DNA of 64,000 nt from Vibrio sinaloensis (GTDB lineage: Bacteria; Pseudomonadota; Gammaproteobacteria; Enterobacterales; Vibrionaceae): the NCBI RefSeq assembly GCF_023195835.1, contig NZ_CP096199.1, forward strand, positions 1 to 64,000, given 5' to 3'. Both the position numbers and the translations under genes were made by a program. A model generated the notes under the pieces. That model was not told the DNA's origin. It searched no databases and saw only the letters and a list, made by a program, of their open reading frames with translations. Numbering within the stretch: position 1 is the first letter of the stretch; each line of letters opens with the position of its first letter. Of this stretch, positions 41,033-55,405 are shown one piece after another.

Positions 41033-42142
41033 ATGTCTGAACACTCGCTTTCTGCCTGGCTTGCGCTCTATTTTACCCCCGGGATCGGCCCCAAAGCCTT
41101 TAATAAACTGCTCGCTCGCGATGCGCCAGAAAATATCGTCGCGTCGTCCGCAGCTGCCATGGAGGCGCTCGGGTTAACATTAAAGCAGCGAGAGTTCTTG
41201 CGTCATCAAGCTTTGGCTGAGGTGGCGTTGTGCTTGGAATGGCAGCAGGCAGCAACGGATCATCGAATTTTGCTGCAATCAGATAGTGACTATCCGCCGC
41301 AACTGCGCCAAGTGGCGGCCGCACCTGCAGTGCTGTTTGTCAAAGGCAGAGTGGAGACGCTGGCATTGCCTCAGTTGGCGATAGTTGGCAGCAGAAATGC
41401 CAGTGTCGATGCACTGAGCAGTGCGCGCAGTTTTGCAAAAGCGCTGGTGGAGCATCAACTGGCCGTGACCAGCGGGCTAGCGTTAGGGGTAGATGGTTAT
41501 GCTCACGATGGGGCATTGCAAGCGAGTGGCACAACTTTGGCTGTGCTTGGGTGCGGACTCAATACGATTTATCCGGCGCGGCATCGCCAGTTAGCAGAAC
41601 GGATCGTCGGCGCAGGCGGCGCGTTGATTTCTGAGTTCCATCCTAACGCTAAGCCCAAAGCGGATCACTTTCCACGTCGCAACCGAATCATCAGTGGCTT
41701 ATCGCTTGGGGTGTTGGTGGTTGAAGCGGCGCAAAAGAGCGGCTCTTTAATCACGGCACGATATGCGCTTGAACAGGGTCGCGAGGTGTTTGCCCTGCCT
41801 GGCTCGGTGCACAACCCACAAGCAACAGGTTGTAACCTTTTGATAAAGCAAGGTGCATGCCTAGTGCTCAATATCGAAGACATCCTCAATGAGCTTGACT
41901 CGTTGCTTGATTGGTCAAATCAAACCCAACTGCCGCTTTTTGAACAAAAAATAGCAATCAAACAACAATTGCCATTTGCTTCACTGTTAGCTAACGTAGG
42001 AAGTAAGGCTACACCAGTTGATATTCTTGCAAACAGGACCAATATACCTGTGCAGGAAGTCATGATGCAGCTCTTGGAGCTTGAGCTTCAAGGGTATGTT
42101 GTTGCAGTTTCCGGTGGCTATATTCGTAAGGGGAGGGGCTAG
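41033..42142 (+). CDS. dprA: DNA-processing protein DprA (Smf)
   Basis: DprA binds incoming single-stranded DNA during natural transformation and loads RecA. The 369-residue protein has an N-terminal SAM-like region, the extended Rossmann core with [28 protein letters not shown] and [20 protein letters not shown], and a C-terminal winged-helix-like tail ([19 protein letters not shown]). It is the first gene of dprA-smg-yrdD and, with comM, gives two competence-related genes in the window. Nothing recognisable lies in the 233 bases between def and dprA. Confidence 0.96.
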   Translation: MSEHSLSAWLALYFTPGIGPKAFNKLLARDAPENIVASSAAAMEALGLTLKQREFLRHQALAEVALCLEWQQAATDHRILLQSDSDYPPQLRQVAAAPAVLFVKGRVETLALPQLAIVGSRNASVDALSSARSFAKALVEHQLAVTSGLALGVDGYAHDGALQASGTTLAVLGCGLNTIYPARHRQLAERIVGAGGALISEFHPNAKPKADHFPRRNRIISGLSLGVLVVEAAQKSGSLITARYALEQGREVFALPGSVHNPQATGCNLLIKQGACLVLNIEDILNELDSLLDWSNQTQLPLFEQKIAIKQQLPFASLLANVGSKATPVDILANRTNIPVQEVMMQLLELELQGYVVAVSGGYIRKGRG

Positions 42143-42144
42143 CT

Positions 42145-42624
42145 ATGATGATGGATATCCTAATGTATCTATTCGAGACTTACATCCATAGCGATGCAGA
42201 GTTACAGGTCAATCAAGATGAGCTAGAAGAAGAGCTTCTTCGCGCTGGCTTTCATCAAAAAGACATTTATAAAGCCCTTGTCTGGCTAGAAGAGCTAGCG
42301 GCACTGCAGCAAAGTGAAACTCACTCTGCAATTTCAGTGTGCAGCGCCTCAAACTCGACACGTATTTACACCGCGAAAGAGTGTGAACGTTTGAGTATCG
42401 AATGCCGTGGTTTTTTGACCTTTCTTGAACAAGTCAACGTGTTGACCACCGAGACTCGTGAAATGGTCATTGATCGCATTATGGGTTTAGAAACTGACGA
42501 TTTTGAGCTCGATGACCTCAAGTGGATCGTGTTGATGGTGCTGTTTAATGTGCCAGGCAATGAAAACGCTTATACGCTAATGGAAGAGCTGCTGTATACC
42601 AAGGAACAAGGTATTCTGCACTAA
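42145..42624 (+). CDS. smg: Smg family protein (DUF494)
   Basis: Smg is a conserved small protein of uncertain function always linked to dprA in this group. The 159-residue product has the signature [19 protein letters not shown] and [20 protein letters not shown]. Three consecutive in-frame ATG-type codons (42145, 42148, 42151) make the exact start ambiguous; GAGGGG lies six bases before the first. It begins two bases after the dprA stop. Confidence 0.94.
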   Translation: MMMDILMYLFETYIHSDAELQVNQDELEEELLRAGFHQKDIYKALVWLEELAALQQSETHSAISVCSASNSTRIYTAKECERLSIECRGFLTFLEQVNVLTTETREMVIDRIMGLETDDFELDDLKWIVLMVLFNVPGNENAYTLMEELLYTKEQGILH

Positions 42625-42639
42625 TCGCCAAGAGTCGAT

Positions 42640-43224
42640 ATGAGTAACAAAATAGACAGTCAACTGTTCTCAGCCCATGAGCATGCCTTAGAGCATCAGG
42701 CTTGTCCTAAGTGTCAGCAGGAGCAGCGCAACGGAGAGCTTCACCTGCGCCACGGCAAACATGGCCCTTTCTTGGGCTGTGATCAGTACCCGACGTGTGA
42801 TTACATTAAGCCTCTGCACCAAAATGATGGTCACATCATTAAAGAGCTCGGTGTCGCTTGCCCGGAATGCGGCAATGAACTGGTGTTGCGACAGGGTCGT
42901 TATGGGATGTTTATAGGCTGCAGTCACTATCCCGAATGTCACCATATCGAGTCGATAGACCAACCTAAGCAACAACAGCAGCAACCTGAGCATCACCTTT
43001 GTCCAGAGTGTGGAAAAGGGCATTTGGTTGAGCGCAAGACTCGTTTCGGTAAACTGTTTTATGCTTGCGATAACTACCCTAAGTGTAAGTTTGCGGTCAA
43101 TCAGCCCCCAGCTAAGGGCAACTGCGAGAAGTGTGGTTTTCCGCTGTTAGTCGAGAAGAAGCTCGCCAGTGGCGTAAAACGGCAGTGCGCCGAGCGGAAG
43201 TGTCACCACATCCAACAAGATTAA
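42640..43224 (+). CDS. yrdD: Topoisomerase I-type zinc-finger protein YrdD
   Basis: The 194-residue protein consists of three topoisomerase I C-terminal-type zinc ribbons (CPKC..FLGCDQYPTCDYIK; CPECG..FIGCSHYPECHHIE; CPECG..FYACDNYPKCKF) and a fourth incomplete Cys-rich unit (CEKCGFPLLVEKK..CAERKCHH). No topoisomerase catalytic domain is present, so it is a stand-alone nucleic-acid-binding protein of unknown role. A five-glutamine tract separates ribbons two and three. It follows smg by 15 bases. Confidence 0.93.
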   Translation: MSNKIDSQLFSAHEHALEHQACPKCQQEQRNGELHLRHGKHGPFLGCDQYPTCDYIKPLHQNDGHIIKELGVACPECGNELVLRQGRYGMFIGCSHYPECHHIESIDQPKQQQQQPEHHLCPECGKGHLVERKTRFGKLFYACDNYPKCKFAVNQPPAKGNCEKCGFPLLVEKKLASGVKRQCAERKCHHIQQD

Positions 43225-43226
43225 AA

Positions 43227-43251
43227 AAAACGGCGCATCGAGCGCCGTTTT
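43227..43251. terminator. Bidirectional terminator between yrdD and purK
   Basis: AAAACGGCGC (43227-43236) pairs with GCGCCGTTTT (43242-43251) with A and T runs outside, serving the convergent dprA-smg-yrdD and purEK units. Confidence 0.92.
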
Positions 43252-43273
43252 TGCAATATATCAATGAACTGAA

Positions 43274-44407
43274 TTACTCGGCAAAGCTTGCTGCAAACTC
43301 ATGAACGGCAGGAAAGGCTTCTTTGTCTAACACATCAGCGAGTGCACACAGTTTGCGCTGCAGTTCTCCGCTGTAATCACCACACACATTGATATGCCCC
43401 ATCTTGCGACCTGCTCGTTTCTCTTTGCCGTACCAGTGAATATGAACCCCATCCATTGCCAGTAGCGCTTCAGGTAAAGTGTCTTCGCCTAGGATGTTGA
43501 TCATAGAGGTTTCTCGAATCAGTTTGGTGCTGCCCAATGGCAAACCACAAACGGCGCGCAGATGGTTTTCGAACTGGCAAGTTTCTGCGCCCTGTTGAGT
43601 CCAGTGACCTGAGTTATGTACCCGTGGCGCAATCTCATTAACCAGTAAAGTGCCATCGACATCAAAAAACTCCAGCGCCAACACGCCCACATACTCTAGA
43701 TGCTCCGCCACGGCAGTGAACATGGTTTTCGCTTGCTGTTGCAGTTCGGTGTCTGCTATTGCTGTGGATAGAGTCAGCACGCCATTGGTGTGAACATTCT
43801 CTGCTAATGGATAAACGGCAACGCTACCATCTTTACCACGAGCACCGACGAGGGATACTTCACGGTTAAATGGCACAAACTCTTCAGCAACGATCGCTTG
43901 GGAGTCTGAGGCAGCAATGCACTCGGCCATTTCAGTCCATATCGCTTCCGCTTGATTGGAATCCTTTAGACGCCATTGGCCTTTGCCATCGTAACCACCC
44001 AGAGCACTTTTCAGTACCATTGGAATTCCGACGTGCTCAATTGCACGGTCAAAATCTTCACGCGTGTTGATCACAAAGTACTTTGCATTGCGAACGTCGG
44101 CGTCATCTAACAGCTGTTTTTCAATGCGGCGATCTCCACCGGCTTTGATGGCTTCCGTTGAAGGTAAAAACTTTCCACTTTGCTCACATACCGCAAGGAT
44201 GTCGTGTGGAATATGCTCAAACTCAGCGGTAATGACATCTGCGCTCGCAATCGCACTCTCTAAACCATGACCAATCACAGCTTGAGTTAAAGGGTGGACG
44301 ATATTTTTGCTACCCACATCGTAGGCTGAAATTTCGATATTCAGTGGCGCGCCAGCGAGTGACATCATACGAGCCAATTGGCCTGCACCTAGCACTAGAA
44401 CATGCAT
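43274..44407 (-). CDS. purK: N5-carboxyaminoimidazole ribonucleotide synthase
   Basis: PurK makes N5-CAIR from AIR, bicarbonate and ATP. The 377-residue ATP-grasp protein starts [19 protein letters not shown]; conserved segments are [32 protein letters not shown] and [19 protein letters not shown]. It begins 3 bases after purE, so the two form purEK under the PurR-box promoter. Confidence 0.98.
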   Translation of the reverse strand: MHVLVLGAGQLARMMSLAGAPLNIEISAYDVGSKNIVHPLTQAVIGHGLESAIASADVITAEFEHIPHDILAVCEQSGKFLPSTEAIKAGGDRRIEKQLLDDADVRNAKYFVINTREDFDRAIEHVGIPMVLKSALGGYDGKGQWRLKDSNQAEAIWTEMAECIAASDSQAIVAEEFVPFNREVSLVGARGKDGSVAVYPLAENVHTNGVLTLSTAIADTELQQQAKTMFTAVAEHLEYVGVLALEFFDVDGTLLVNEIAPRVHNSGHWTQQGAETCQFENHLRAVCGLPLGSTKLIRETSMINILGEDTLPEALLAMDGVHIHWYGKEKRAGRKMGHINVCGDYSGELQRKLCALADVLDKEAFPAVHEFAASFAE

Positions 44408-44410
44408 CGA

Positions 44411-44896
44411 TTAGTCCTCAGCTGGGTTTGGGTTAGCGAGAACCGTTTCCGTTTGCTCGGCGCGGAAAGCTTCAACTTTCGCCATCACAGTTTCATCATG
44501 AGTGCCAAGAATTTGCGCAGCTAAAATACCGGCGTTTGCCGCACCCGCTTCGCCGATAGCAAGCGTACCTACCGCAATACCTTTTGGCATTTGCACAATA
44601 GAGTATAGAGAATCAAGGCCGCTAAGTGCGCGAGATTGAACAGGAACACCCAGTACTGGTAATGAAGTAAACGCAGCAGCCATGCCCGGTAGGTGAGCTG
44701 CGCCGCCAGCACCAGCGATAATCACTTTAAGACCACGCTCTTTGGCGCAGGTGGCGTAGTCGGCAAGAAGCTGAGGGGTTCGGTGTGCTGACACCACTTT
44801 GGTTTCGTATTCAACACCAAACTTATCTAGCATGTCTGCCGCTAGTTTCATGGTTGGCCAATCTGATTTTGAACCCATAATGATCCCGACTTTCAT
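44411..44896 (-). CDS. purE: N5-carboxyaminoimidazole ribonucleotide mutase
   Basis: PurE converts N5-CAIR to CAIR. The start is ATG 44896 ([19 protein letters not shown]) with GGAG six bases upstream, giving 161 residues; the longer frame to 44947 runs through the promoter. Active-site segments [22 protein letters not shown] and [15 protein letters not shown] are intact. It is followed by purK. Confidence 0.98.
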   Translation of the reverse strand: MKVGIIMGSKSDWPTMKLAADMLDKFGVEYETKVVSAHRTPQLLADYATCAKERGLKVIIAGAGGAAHLPGMAAAFTSLPVLGVPVQSRALSGLDSLYSIVQMPKGIAVGTLAIGEAGAANAGILAAQILGTHDETVMAKVEAFRAEQTETVLANPNPAED

Positions 44897-44945
44897 CTCA
44901 AACTCCTTCAAAGCGAATAGCATAGTGAGCAAATATTTTGAGCGC

Positions 44946-44983
44946 ATTATACGGGGATTTTACTCTTAAGCAAACGTTTGCGT
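44946..44983 (-). promoter_or_regulatory. purEK promoter with PurR operator
   Basis: AAGCAAACGTTTGCGT (44968-44983) matches the PurR box ACGCAAACGTTTGCGT at 15 of 16 positions. It overlaps the -35 hexamer TTGCTT (minus strand, 44973-44968) of a promoter whose -10 is a perfect TATAAT (44951-44946) with a 16-base spacer. Purine-dependent repression of purEK is therefore expected. Confidence 0.9.
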
Positions 44984-44989
44984 GTGGTT

Positions 44990-46139
<1,150 letters not shown>

Positions 46140-46168
46140 CGCTTTCCTCCTTATAGAGATAGTGATAG

Positions 46169-46197
46169 GGTCAACTTAATCAAGTTGGCCTTTTTAT
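46169..46197 (+). terminator. Terminator or attenuator between hemF and aroE
   Basis: GGTCAACTT (46169-46177) and AAGTTGGCC (46182-46190) form a 9-bp stem with one G-U pair, followed by TTTTTATTTTTT. aroE begins 18 bases later, so some read-through or a separate aroE promoter is required. Confidence 0.8.
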
Positions 46198-46214
46198 TTT
46201 TTGCAGGTAAGGAT

Positions 46215-47048
46215 ATGACACAGCAAATAGACCGTTATGCCGTTTTTGGCAATCCCATCGGACATAGCAAGTCCCCTTTCATCCATACTCTATTTGCGCG
46301 TCAAACCAATCAGCCTCTTACCTATACAGCTGAACTCGCACCAGAGGGGGAGTTTACCCGTGCTGCTGAAACCTTCTTTGCCAATGGCGGCAAGGGTTGT
46401 AACGTCACGGTACCTTTCAAAGAGGACGCCTATCAGCTGGCCACCCGGCTCACCGAGCGAGCGCAATTGGCAGGAGCGGTAAACACACTAAAGAAACTGG
46501 ATGATGGTGAAATCATTGGCGACAACACTGATGGAGAAGGCCTTGTTCAAGACTTGCTGCAATATCAAGTACCGCTCAAAGGCGCGCGTATTTTGCTGAT
46601 TGGTGCCGGTGGTGCGGCGCGAGGAGTGATTAAGCCGCTGCTTGATCAGCAGCCGAGTGAAATCGTGATTACCAATCGAACGCTGTCAAAAGCTCAGCAG
46701 CTACAACAAATGTTCTCACCCTATGGTCATGTTCGTTCGGTCGCGATGTCAGAGATAAACGATGGCTTTGATGTGGTGATCAACTCCACCTCAGCCAGCC
46801 TGAGTGGTGAGCTGCCAGATATTTCCGCAGCGATTTTTACTGCGCACACCTATGCGTATGACATGATGTATGGCGCGGGGAACACCGCTTTTAATCAGTG
46901 GGCGTTGGATAATAACGTTGCTGCGGCTTACGATGGCTTAGGTATGTTAGTTGGCCAAGCGGCCGAAAGTTTTATGTTGTGGCGTGGACTTAGACCAGGC
47001 ACCAAACAAATTTTGCGTGAGCTGCGCAAAAACTTAGAAGGAATGTAA
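46215..47048 (+). CDS. aroE: Shikimate dehydrogenase (NADP+)
   Basis: AroE reduces 3-dehydroshikimate in the chorismate pathway. The start is ATG 46215 ([20 protein letters not shown]), giving 277 residues; an ATG ten codons upstream lies inside the terminator. Substrate residues are in GHSKSPFIH and [11 protein letters not shown], and the NADP site is [15 protein letters not shown] with [10 protein letters not shown]. It is followed 3 bases later by yrdB. Confidence 0.97.
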   Translation: MTQQIDRYAVFGNPIGHSKSPFIHTLFARQTNQPLTYTAELAPEGEFTRAAETFFANGGKGCNVTVPFKEDAYQLATRLTERAQLAGAVNTLKKLDDGEIIGDNTDGEGLVQDLLQYQVPLKGARILLIGAGGAARGVIKPLLDQQPSEIVITNRTLSKAQQLQQMFSPYGHVRSVAMSEINDGFDVVINSTSASLSGELPDISAAIFTAHTYAYDMMYGAGNTAFNQWALDNNVAAAYDGLGMLVGQAAESFMLWRGLRPGTKQILRELRKNLEGM

Positions 47049-47051
47049 GCC

Positions 47052-47318
47052 TTGAACCAATCGATACTATTTCCAGACATGCAAACTTGGCACGACGAAG
47101 CTCAAGTGATGAGCTTCCCAGCGCAGCAAAGTGGTGCGCTGATTGAGTGCATCGTTTCTAAGCAAGCGCTGGAAAACTTATCCGGACAAAGCATTTCTGA
47201 TCAGCAGCAAGCTCTGGCGGTATTTGCCCAGTGCCGTTTTGATCTTGAGGAGCTTGCTGAAGGTTTAATAGAGGATGAGCAGTACAATAGTTCAGGCCAA
47301 ATAGAAATTATGGCGTGA
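47052..47318 (+). CDS. yrdB: YrdB family protein (DUF1488)
   Basis: The 88-residue protein starts at a TTG (47052) behind GGAA that overlaps the aroE end. MNQSILFPDMQTWHDEAQVM and the C-terminal FAQCRFDLEELAEGLIEDEQ align with E. coli YrdB, which is also next to aroE. Function is unknown. Its last 11 bases overlap convergent yrdA. Confidence 0.88.
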   Translation: MNQSILFPDMQTWHDEAQVMSFPAQQSGALIECIVSKQALENLSGQSISDQQQALAVFAQCRFDLEELAEGLIEDEQYNSSGQIEIMA

Positions 47319-47859
47319 TCTGATCGACTTGATGAAGATAGTCCTCTTTATTTTGCACATAGTTGTCCGCAGATTTCAGTAAGAACGCACGCTCCTTATC
47401 ATTCAACGGGCGTGCTTGCTTGACTGGGCTACCAACATAAAGGTAACCACTTTCTAGAACCTTACCTGGTGGGACTAAGCTACCGGCACCTATCATTACC
47501 TCTTCTTCTATTACCGCAGCATCGAGCACTATCGCGCCCATACCGACCAAGACACGATCATGGATAGTGCATCCGTGTAACATGACTTTGTGGCCAATGG
47601 TCACGTCATTGCCAATGATAAGCGGATAGCCCTCAGGGTTTTCGGCATTTTTGTGCGTGACGTGAAGGACAGAGCCATCTTGTACGTTAGTCCGTTTGCC
47701 GATATGAATATGGTTAACATCACCGCGAGCAGCAACCAACGGCCAAATGCTCGAATCGTCGCTAATCTTAATATCTCCGACCAGCACAGAGCTACTATCT
47801 ATATAGACACGTTGTCCGATTTGAGGGTGAATACCTTTATAACTGCGTAGAGAGCTCAT
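47308..47859 (-). CDS. yrdA: Gamma-carbonic anhydrase-like hexapeptide-repeat protein YrdA
   Basis: The 183-residue protein has the left-handed beta-helix hexapeptide pattern (IWPLVAARGDVNHIHIGKRT, IIGNDVTIGHKVMLHGCTIH, VLVGMGAIVLDAAVIEEEVM) and the three histidine positions of the gamma-class metal site (HVTHKN and GHKVMLH). E. coli YrdA belongs to the same subgroup, whose enzymatic activity is uncertain. It is the last protein gene before the rRNA operon and is transcribed away from it. Confidence 0.93.
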   Translation of the reverse strand: MSSLRSYKGIHPQIGQRVYIDSSSVLVGDIKISDDSSIWPLVAARGDVNHIHIGKRTNVQDGSVLHVTHKNAENPEGYPLIIGNDVTIGHKVMLHGCTIHDRVLVGMGAIVLDAAVIEEEVMIGAGSLVPPGKVLESGYLYVGSPVKQARPLNDKERAFLLKSADNYVQNKEDYLHQVDQITP

Positions 47860-47979
47860 TCCATCTCCTTATTTAGCGGGAACCTGACTACTTTAGAGCG
47901 AGAAAAGTGGCAAAAACAGGTCGTTTTGAATAGAAAATACGCAAACAACAAAAAAATCAAAAAAAACACCAAAAAGGGC

Positions 47980-48007
47980 TTGCCAATGTGATGGCGATCT
48001 CTATAAT
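47980..48007 (+). promoter_or_regulatory. rRNA promoter P1
   Basis: TTGCCA (47980-47985) and TATAAT (48002-48007) are 16 bases apart. The discriminator GCCCCCTCGC is GC-rich as in stringently controlled rRNA promoters. The 45 bases upstream contain several A tracts typical of an UP element. Confidence 0.88.
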
Positions 48008-48107
48008 GCCCCCTCGCTGACACGGGAACGGTTCGAAAGACACCAAAGCCGATTCAGCAAGGTCAATTAGCCAAGCAAAGCGCTTGAAAAAAGTTTTAAA
48101 AAAGTGG

Positions 48108-48135
48108 TTGACACTAAACTTTATCTCGCTAAAAT
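48108..48135 (+). promoter_or_regulatory. rRNA promoter P2
   Basis: TTGACA (48108-48113) and TAAAAT (48130-48135) are 16 bases apart, followed by the GC-rich GACCGCC. It lies 128 bases downstream of P1, the usual tandem arrangement. Confidence 0.85.
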
Positions 48136-48174
48136 GACCGCCTCTTTGTGAGTGACATGAGTCACAAACAAGAA

Positions 48175-48186
48175 AGCTCTTTAACA
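48175..48186 (+). promoter_or_regulatory. boxA antitermination site in the rRNA leader
   Basis: AGCTCTTTAACA at this position matches the rrn boxA core (TGCTCTTTAACA) recognised by NusB-S10. A second copy precedes 23S at 50412-50423. Confidence 0.85.
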
Positions 48187-48194
48187 ATATAAAC

Positions 48195-48216
48195 CTATCA
48201 ATCTGTGTGGGCACTC
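48195..48216 (+). other. 16S precursor processing stem, 5' arm
   Basis: The segment CTATCAATCTGTGTGGGCAC pairs with 49970-49990 just after 16S (AGTGTCCACACAGATTGATG), with one mismatch and wobble pairs. It would form the RNase III stem that brackets 16S. The rest of the leader (to 48398) includes a CTAG-rich inverted repeat at 48317-48350. Confidence 0.75.
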
Positions 48217-48398
48217 GTTGATGATAATCCAAATAGTTTCTTCGGAAACAATTTAGGTTTCAATGAACTGAGTGACCATTTGAATGAGCAATCATTCGAG
48301 CACAGTCAATTCAAGTTTTCTAGGAACTAGCTTCTAGTCACTAGAAACTTATCAGTATTCATTGAGCCTCCCCTATTTATTTAGGGAATCAAAACTTT

Positions 48399-49950
<1,552 letters not shown>

Positions 49951-50039
49951 TACGATGATTATCCAAGCAAGTGTCCACACAGATTGATGGTTTATGTAGT
50001 TTAAGAGATAAGAAGATATCCCAATATCTTCGACTTAGT

Positions 50040-50115
50040 GTCCCGTTCGTCTAGAGGCCTAGGACACCGCCCTTTCACGGCGGTAACAGGGGTTCGACTC
50101 CCCTACGGGATACCA
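50040..50115 (+). tRNA. tRNA-Glu (UUC)
   Basis: A 76-base cloverleaf: acceptor GTCCCGT pairs with ACGGGAT, anticodon TTC lies in CCCTTTCACGG, the T loop is TTCGACT and CCA is encoded. It is the first of three tRNAs in the 16S-23S spacer. Confidence 0.97.
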
Positions 50116-50117
50116 TT

Positions 50118-50193
50118 GGGTCGTTAGCTCAGTTGGTAGAGCAGTTGACTTTTAATCAATTGGTCGCAGGTTCGAATCCTGCACGACCCACCA
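50118..50193 (+). tRNA. tRNA-Lys (UUU)
   Basis: A 76-base cloverleaf: acceptor GGGTCGT pairs with ACGACCC, anticodon TTT lies in GACTTTTAATC, the T loop is TTCGAAT and CCA is encoded. Confidence 0.97.
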
Positions 50194-50222
50194 TTCTCTC
50201 CACGAGAATGAAAAAACAATGT

Positions 50223-50298
50223 GGGCGATTAGCTCAGTTGGGAGAGCACCTGCCTTACAAGCAGGGGGTCACTGGTTCGAGCCCGGTATCGCCCACCA
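50223..50298 (+). tRNA. tRNA-Val (UAC)
   Basis: A 76-base cloverleaf: acceptor GGGCGAT pairs with ATCGCCC, anticodon TAC lies in GCCTTACAAGC, the T loop is TTCGAGC and CCA is encoded. The 364 bases from here to 23S hold only a boxA (50412-50423) and precursor stems. Confidence 0.97.
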
Positions 50299-50411
50299 TT
50301 CTCTAAATGTTTTTGGATGTCTACTTCCAAACCACTTCAGTAAAACGTGCGTGGTTCGGGTTTTCGACCGTCTAAGAATCTTTAGAAAATGTACTTCCTC
50401 GTGAAGAAACA

Positions 50412-50423
50412 TTGCTCTTTAAC
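50412..50423 (+). promoter_or_regulatory. Spacer boxA antitermination site
   Basis: TGCTCTTTAACA repeats the leader boxA after the tRNA cluster, the usual second NusB-S10 site ahead of 23S. Confidence 0.85.
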
Positions 50424-50646
50424 AATTTGGAAAGCTGACGAATAACAACAATCCCCATCTCTTTGAGATGCGTTGTTATTCAATTAAAAGTTCTCAAATC
50501 CTATTCTTTTGAATAGGTACCAACACACATTCAAGTGTTCTTGGAAACACCACAATTTATTGTGATGTTTATATTTGAGTCCGGCAAAATCGTGTCTCCA
50601 TCATGTTTAAAAAATTGGAGACAACTTTGGTTGTTTGACTGTAAGA

Positions 50647-50662
50647 CCCTTTGGGGTTGTAT

Positions 50663-50666
<4 letters not shown>
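50647..50666 (+). other. 23S precursor processing stem, 5' arm
   Basis: CCCTTTGGGGTTGTATGGTT pairs with AACCATACAACACCCAAAGG starting at 53547, at the other end of 23S, with a single bulged base. This is the expected RNase III substrate for 23S maturation. Confidence 0.85.
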
Positions 50667-53552
<2,886 letters not shown>

Positions 53553-53711
53553 ACAACACCCAAAGGGTTTTGATGGACTCAAAGCAAGAGCAGATTGAAT
53601 GTGTCGAGAACACAATAACAGCTTTCCGAATTATTCGATTTGCAAGCAAATCTCACCCTAAAGGGCCGCACTAAAGTGCGTTTGAATTTGCGAGCAAATT
53701 GATAAAGAATT

Positions 53712-53831
53712 TGCTTGGCGACCATAGCGATTTGGACCCACCTGATTCCATGCCGAACTCAGAAGTGAAACGAATTAGCGCCGATGGTAGTGTGGGGTTT
53801 CCCCATGTGAGAGTAGGACATCGCCAGGCTT
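53712..53831 (+). rRNA. rrf: 5S ribosomal RNA
   Basis: The 120 bases start TGCTTGGCGACCATAGCG and end CATCGCCAGGCTT, the ends being complementary. ATGCCGAACTCAGAAGTGAA and GCGCCGATGGTAGTGTGGGG are the conserved loops. Confidence 0.97.
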
Positions 53832-53899
53832 TAAATATCGTTACTCGTATCTACGTGTAACAACATCATCAGTGTACTAATCTGAAGATGACAATTTGT

Positions 53900-53990
53900 G
53901 GAGAGATGGCTGAGTGGTTGAAAGCACCGGTCTTGAAAACCGGCATACGTTAATAGCGTATCTAGGGTTCAAATCCCTATCTCTCCGCCA
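53900..53990 (+). tRNA. tRNA-Ser (UGA)
   Basis: A 91-base class II tRNA: acceptor GGAGAGA pairs with TCTCTCC, anticodon TGA lies in GTCTTGAAAAC, and a long variable arm (CATACGTTAATAGCGTATC) and encoded CCA are present. It follows 5S by about 70 bases and probably shares its transcript, ahead of a strong terminator. Confidence 0.96.
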
Positions 53991-53996
53991 CTATTG

Positions 53997-54028
53997 AAAA
54001 AGCCCGTTGCTAACGCAACGGGCTTTTT
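53997..54028 (+). terminator. Terminator of the rRNA operon and tRNA-Ser
   Basis: AGCCCGTTGC (54001-54010) and GCAACGGGCT (54015-54024) form a 10-bp stem around TAAC, flanked by A and T runs. Confidence 0.95.
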
Positions 54029-54109
54029 GCATTTCTGCTTGTCGATTCTTTGTTCATGATGAAAATATCCTCTACTATGGCTTGATGTCTATCTATACTA
54101 TATTGTTCG

Positions 54110-55204
54110 ATGATCCCACGAAATTGGCTGCCAGCCTGGTTCTACTTTGACGCAAAAACAGAGCGACGATTTCAGTACGCGCTAAATCAGCGTTCACGGA
54201 AAAACTTGATTGTTATCTGTCTCCTTTCCATTGTTGCACTCCTCTCGTTCAGTATCGCTACTCTTTTTGAACCCCCTGAGATGGTAAAGCCGCTAGATAA
54301 CACTTATCGCTTGCTTATCGTCTTTGTGTTTGTTGTGTTTGGCGTTTTGACGACCAAGGTGGATGACCGTTATCTGCATCAGCTTTGGTTTGTTTTGGGT
54401 GCGATCCTCAGTGCTATTATGGTCGCGTTTTTTATCAATTATGCCACTAGGCACCAGGTATTGTATGAAGGTGGCCCAATGTTTTGCGCCATTGTGATTA
54501 CTGCCATTCCTATTCTTCACCTTGGGCATAAAGCTATTTACTGGTGTTTGTTGGCTTTTGGCTTAGTGTATATTCAATGGGTTAGCCAAATTGACGTCCA
54601 GTGGAGTCTGCATTTTTTTGTGATTGCCGCATTGGTTATGGGGGCTATGCAGTTCCAAACCGATGTGCTGCTTCGAAGCCACTATAAACACGAGCTTACC
54701 GAACAAACCAAGGCGCAGACTGACAAATTAACTGGTATCGACAATCGCTACCGATTTGATAAAGAGATTTCAACGCTGCTGGCGAATCTAGAGGTTGGGC
54801 AACACCTGTCTGTAGCCATGATAGACATCGATCACTTCAAACAATATAACGACACCTATGGTCATCTAGAGGGGGATAGGGTTTTGGTCCAAGTGGCGCA
54901 ATTGCTTTCTCTGCAAGATGCAGATTTGGTGGTGAAGTTTGGAGGTGAAGAGTTCATCTTAGTCGCGGTGCATGATGAGCACAATGAGGACTGGTTGAGC
55001 GGGCTACCCGTCGAATTCCAGCGTTTAGGTATTGCTCACTTGGCAAGTGAATTGGGCTATGTCTCCGCTTCAGTGGGTATTGCAGTGGCATCTCATCAAG
55101 CTGATAGACGTATCACTAAAAAGATGCTGCTTTCGGTTGCTGATGAGTGTCTCTATCAAGCTAAATCCTTGGGCCGAAATCAGGTGCAATTAAAGAGCCT
55201 TTAG
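54110..55204 (+). CDS. Six-helix membrane diguanylate cyclase
   Basis: The 364-residue protein has six hydrophobic segments in residues about 30-185, a short linker (HYKHELTEQTKAQTDKLTG) and a C-terminal GGDEF domain. The catalytic motif is GGEEF at residues 278-282; DIDHFKQYNDTYGHLEGDRV provides the metal and GTP sites. The inhibitory site is altered (QDAD instead of RxxD). There is no periplasmic domain, so the membrane part itself must sense the signal. The ATG lacks a clear ribosome-binding site. It stands alone after the rRNA operon. Confidence 0.9.
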   Translation: MIPRNWLPAWFYFDAKTERRFQYALNQRSRKNLIVICLLSIVALLSFSIATLFEPPEMVKPLDNTYRLLIVFVFVVFGVLTTKVDDRYLHQLWFVLGAILSAIMVAFFINYATRHQVLYEGGPMFCAIVITAIPILHLGHKAIYWCLLAFGLVYIQWVSQIDVQWSLHFFVIAALVMGAMQFQTDVLLRSHYKHELTEQTKAQTDKLTGIDNRYRFDKEISTLLANLEVGQHLSVAMIDIDHFKQYNDTYGHLEGDRVLVQVAQLLSLQDADLVVKFGGEEFILVAVHDEHNEDWLSGLPVEFQRLGIAHLASELGYVSASVGIAVASHQADRRITKKMLLSVADECLYQAKSLGRNQVQLKSL

Positions 55205-55342
55205 TCCGTTTGCAACGCACTTTTTACATAATGGCTGTGTATAAGCCTAGAAGTAACGTGACGGGCTATGACTAACTCAATGTAGGGACAGGCCTTTATA
55301 TTTCTCTGGGTTGCCAGGAGTGTCTGAGAATATAAACGAAAA

Positions 55343-55364
55343 ACCCCACTCTTACGAGTGGGGT
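55343..55364 (-). terminator. Intrinsic terminator of ptsG
   Basis: ACCCCACTC (55343-55351) and GAGTGGGGT (55356-55364) flank TTAC; on the minus strand TTTTCGTTTAT follows. Confidence 0.88.
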
Positions 55365-55405
55365 AAAACGTCTACAGGAGCATTCATGTAGGTGTTTTTG
55401 GGGTG

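Noticed and set aside
40829..41044. A 71-codon minus-strand frame between def and dprA
   Set aside because: It overlaps the dprA start, has no ribosome-binding site and occupies the divergent promoter region; no family resemblance was seen.
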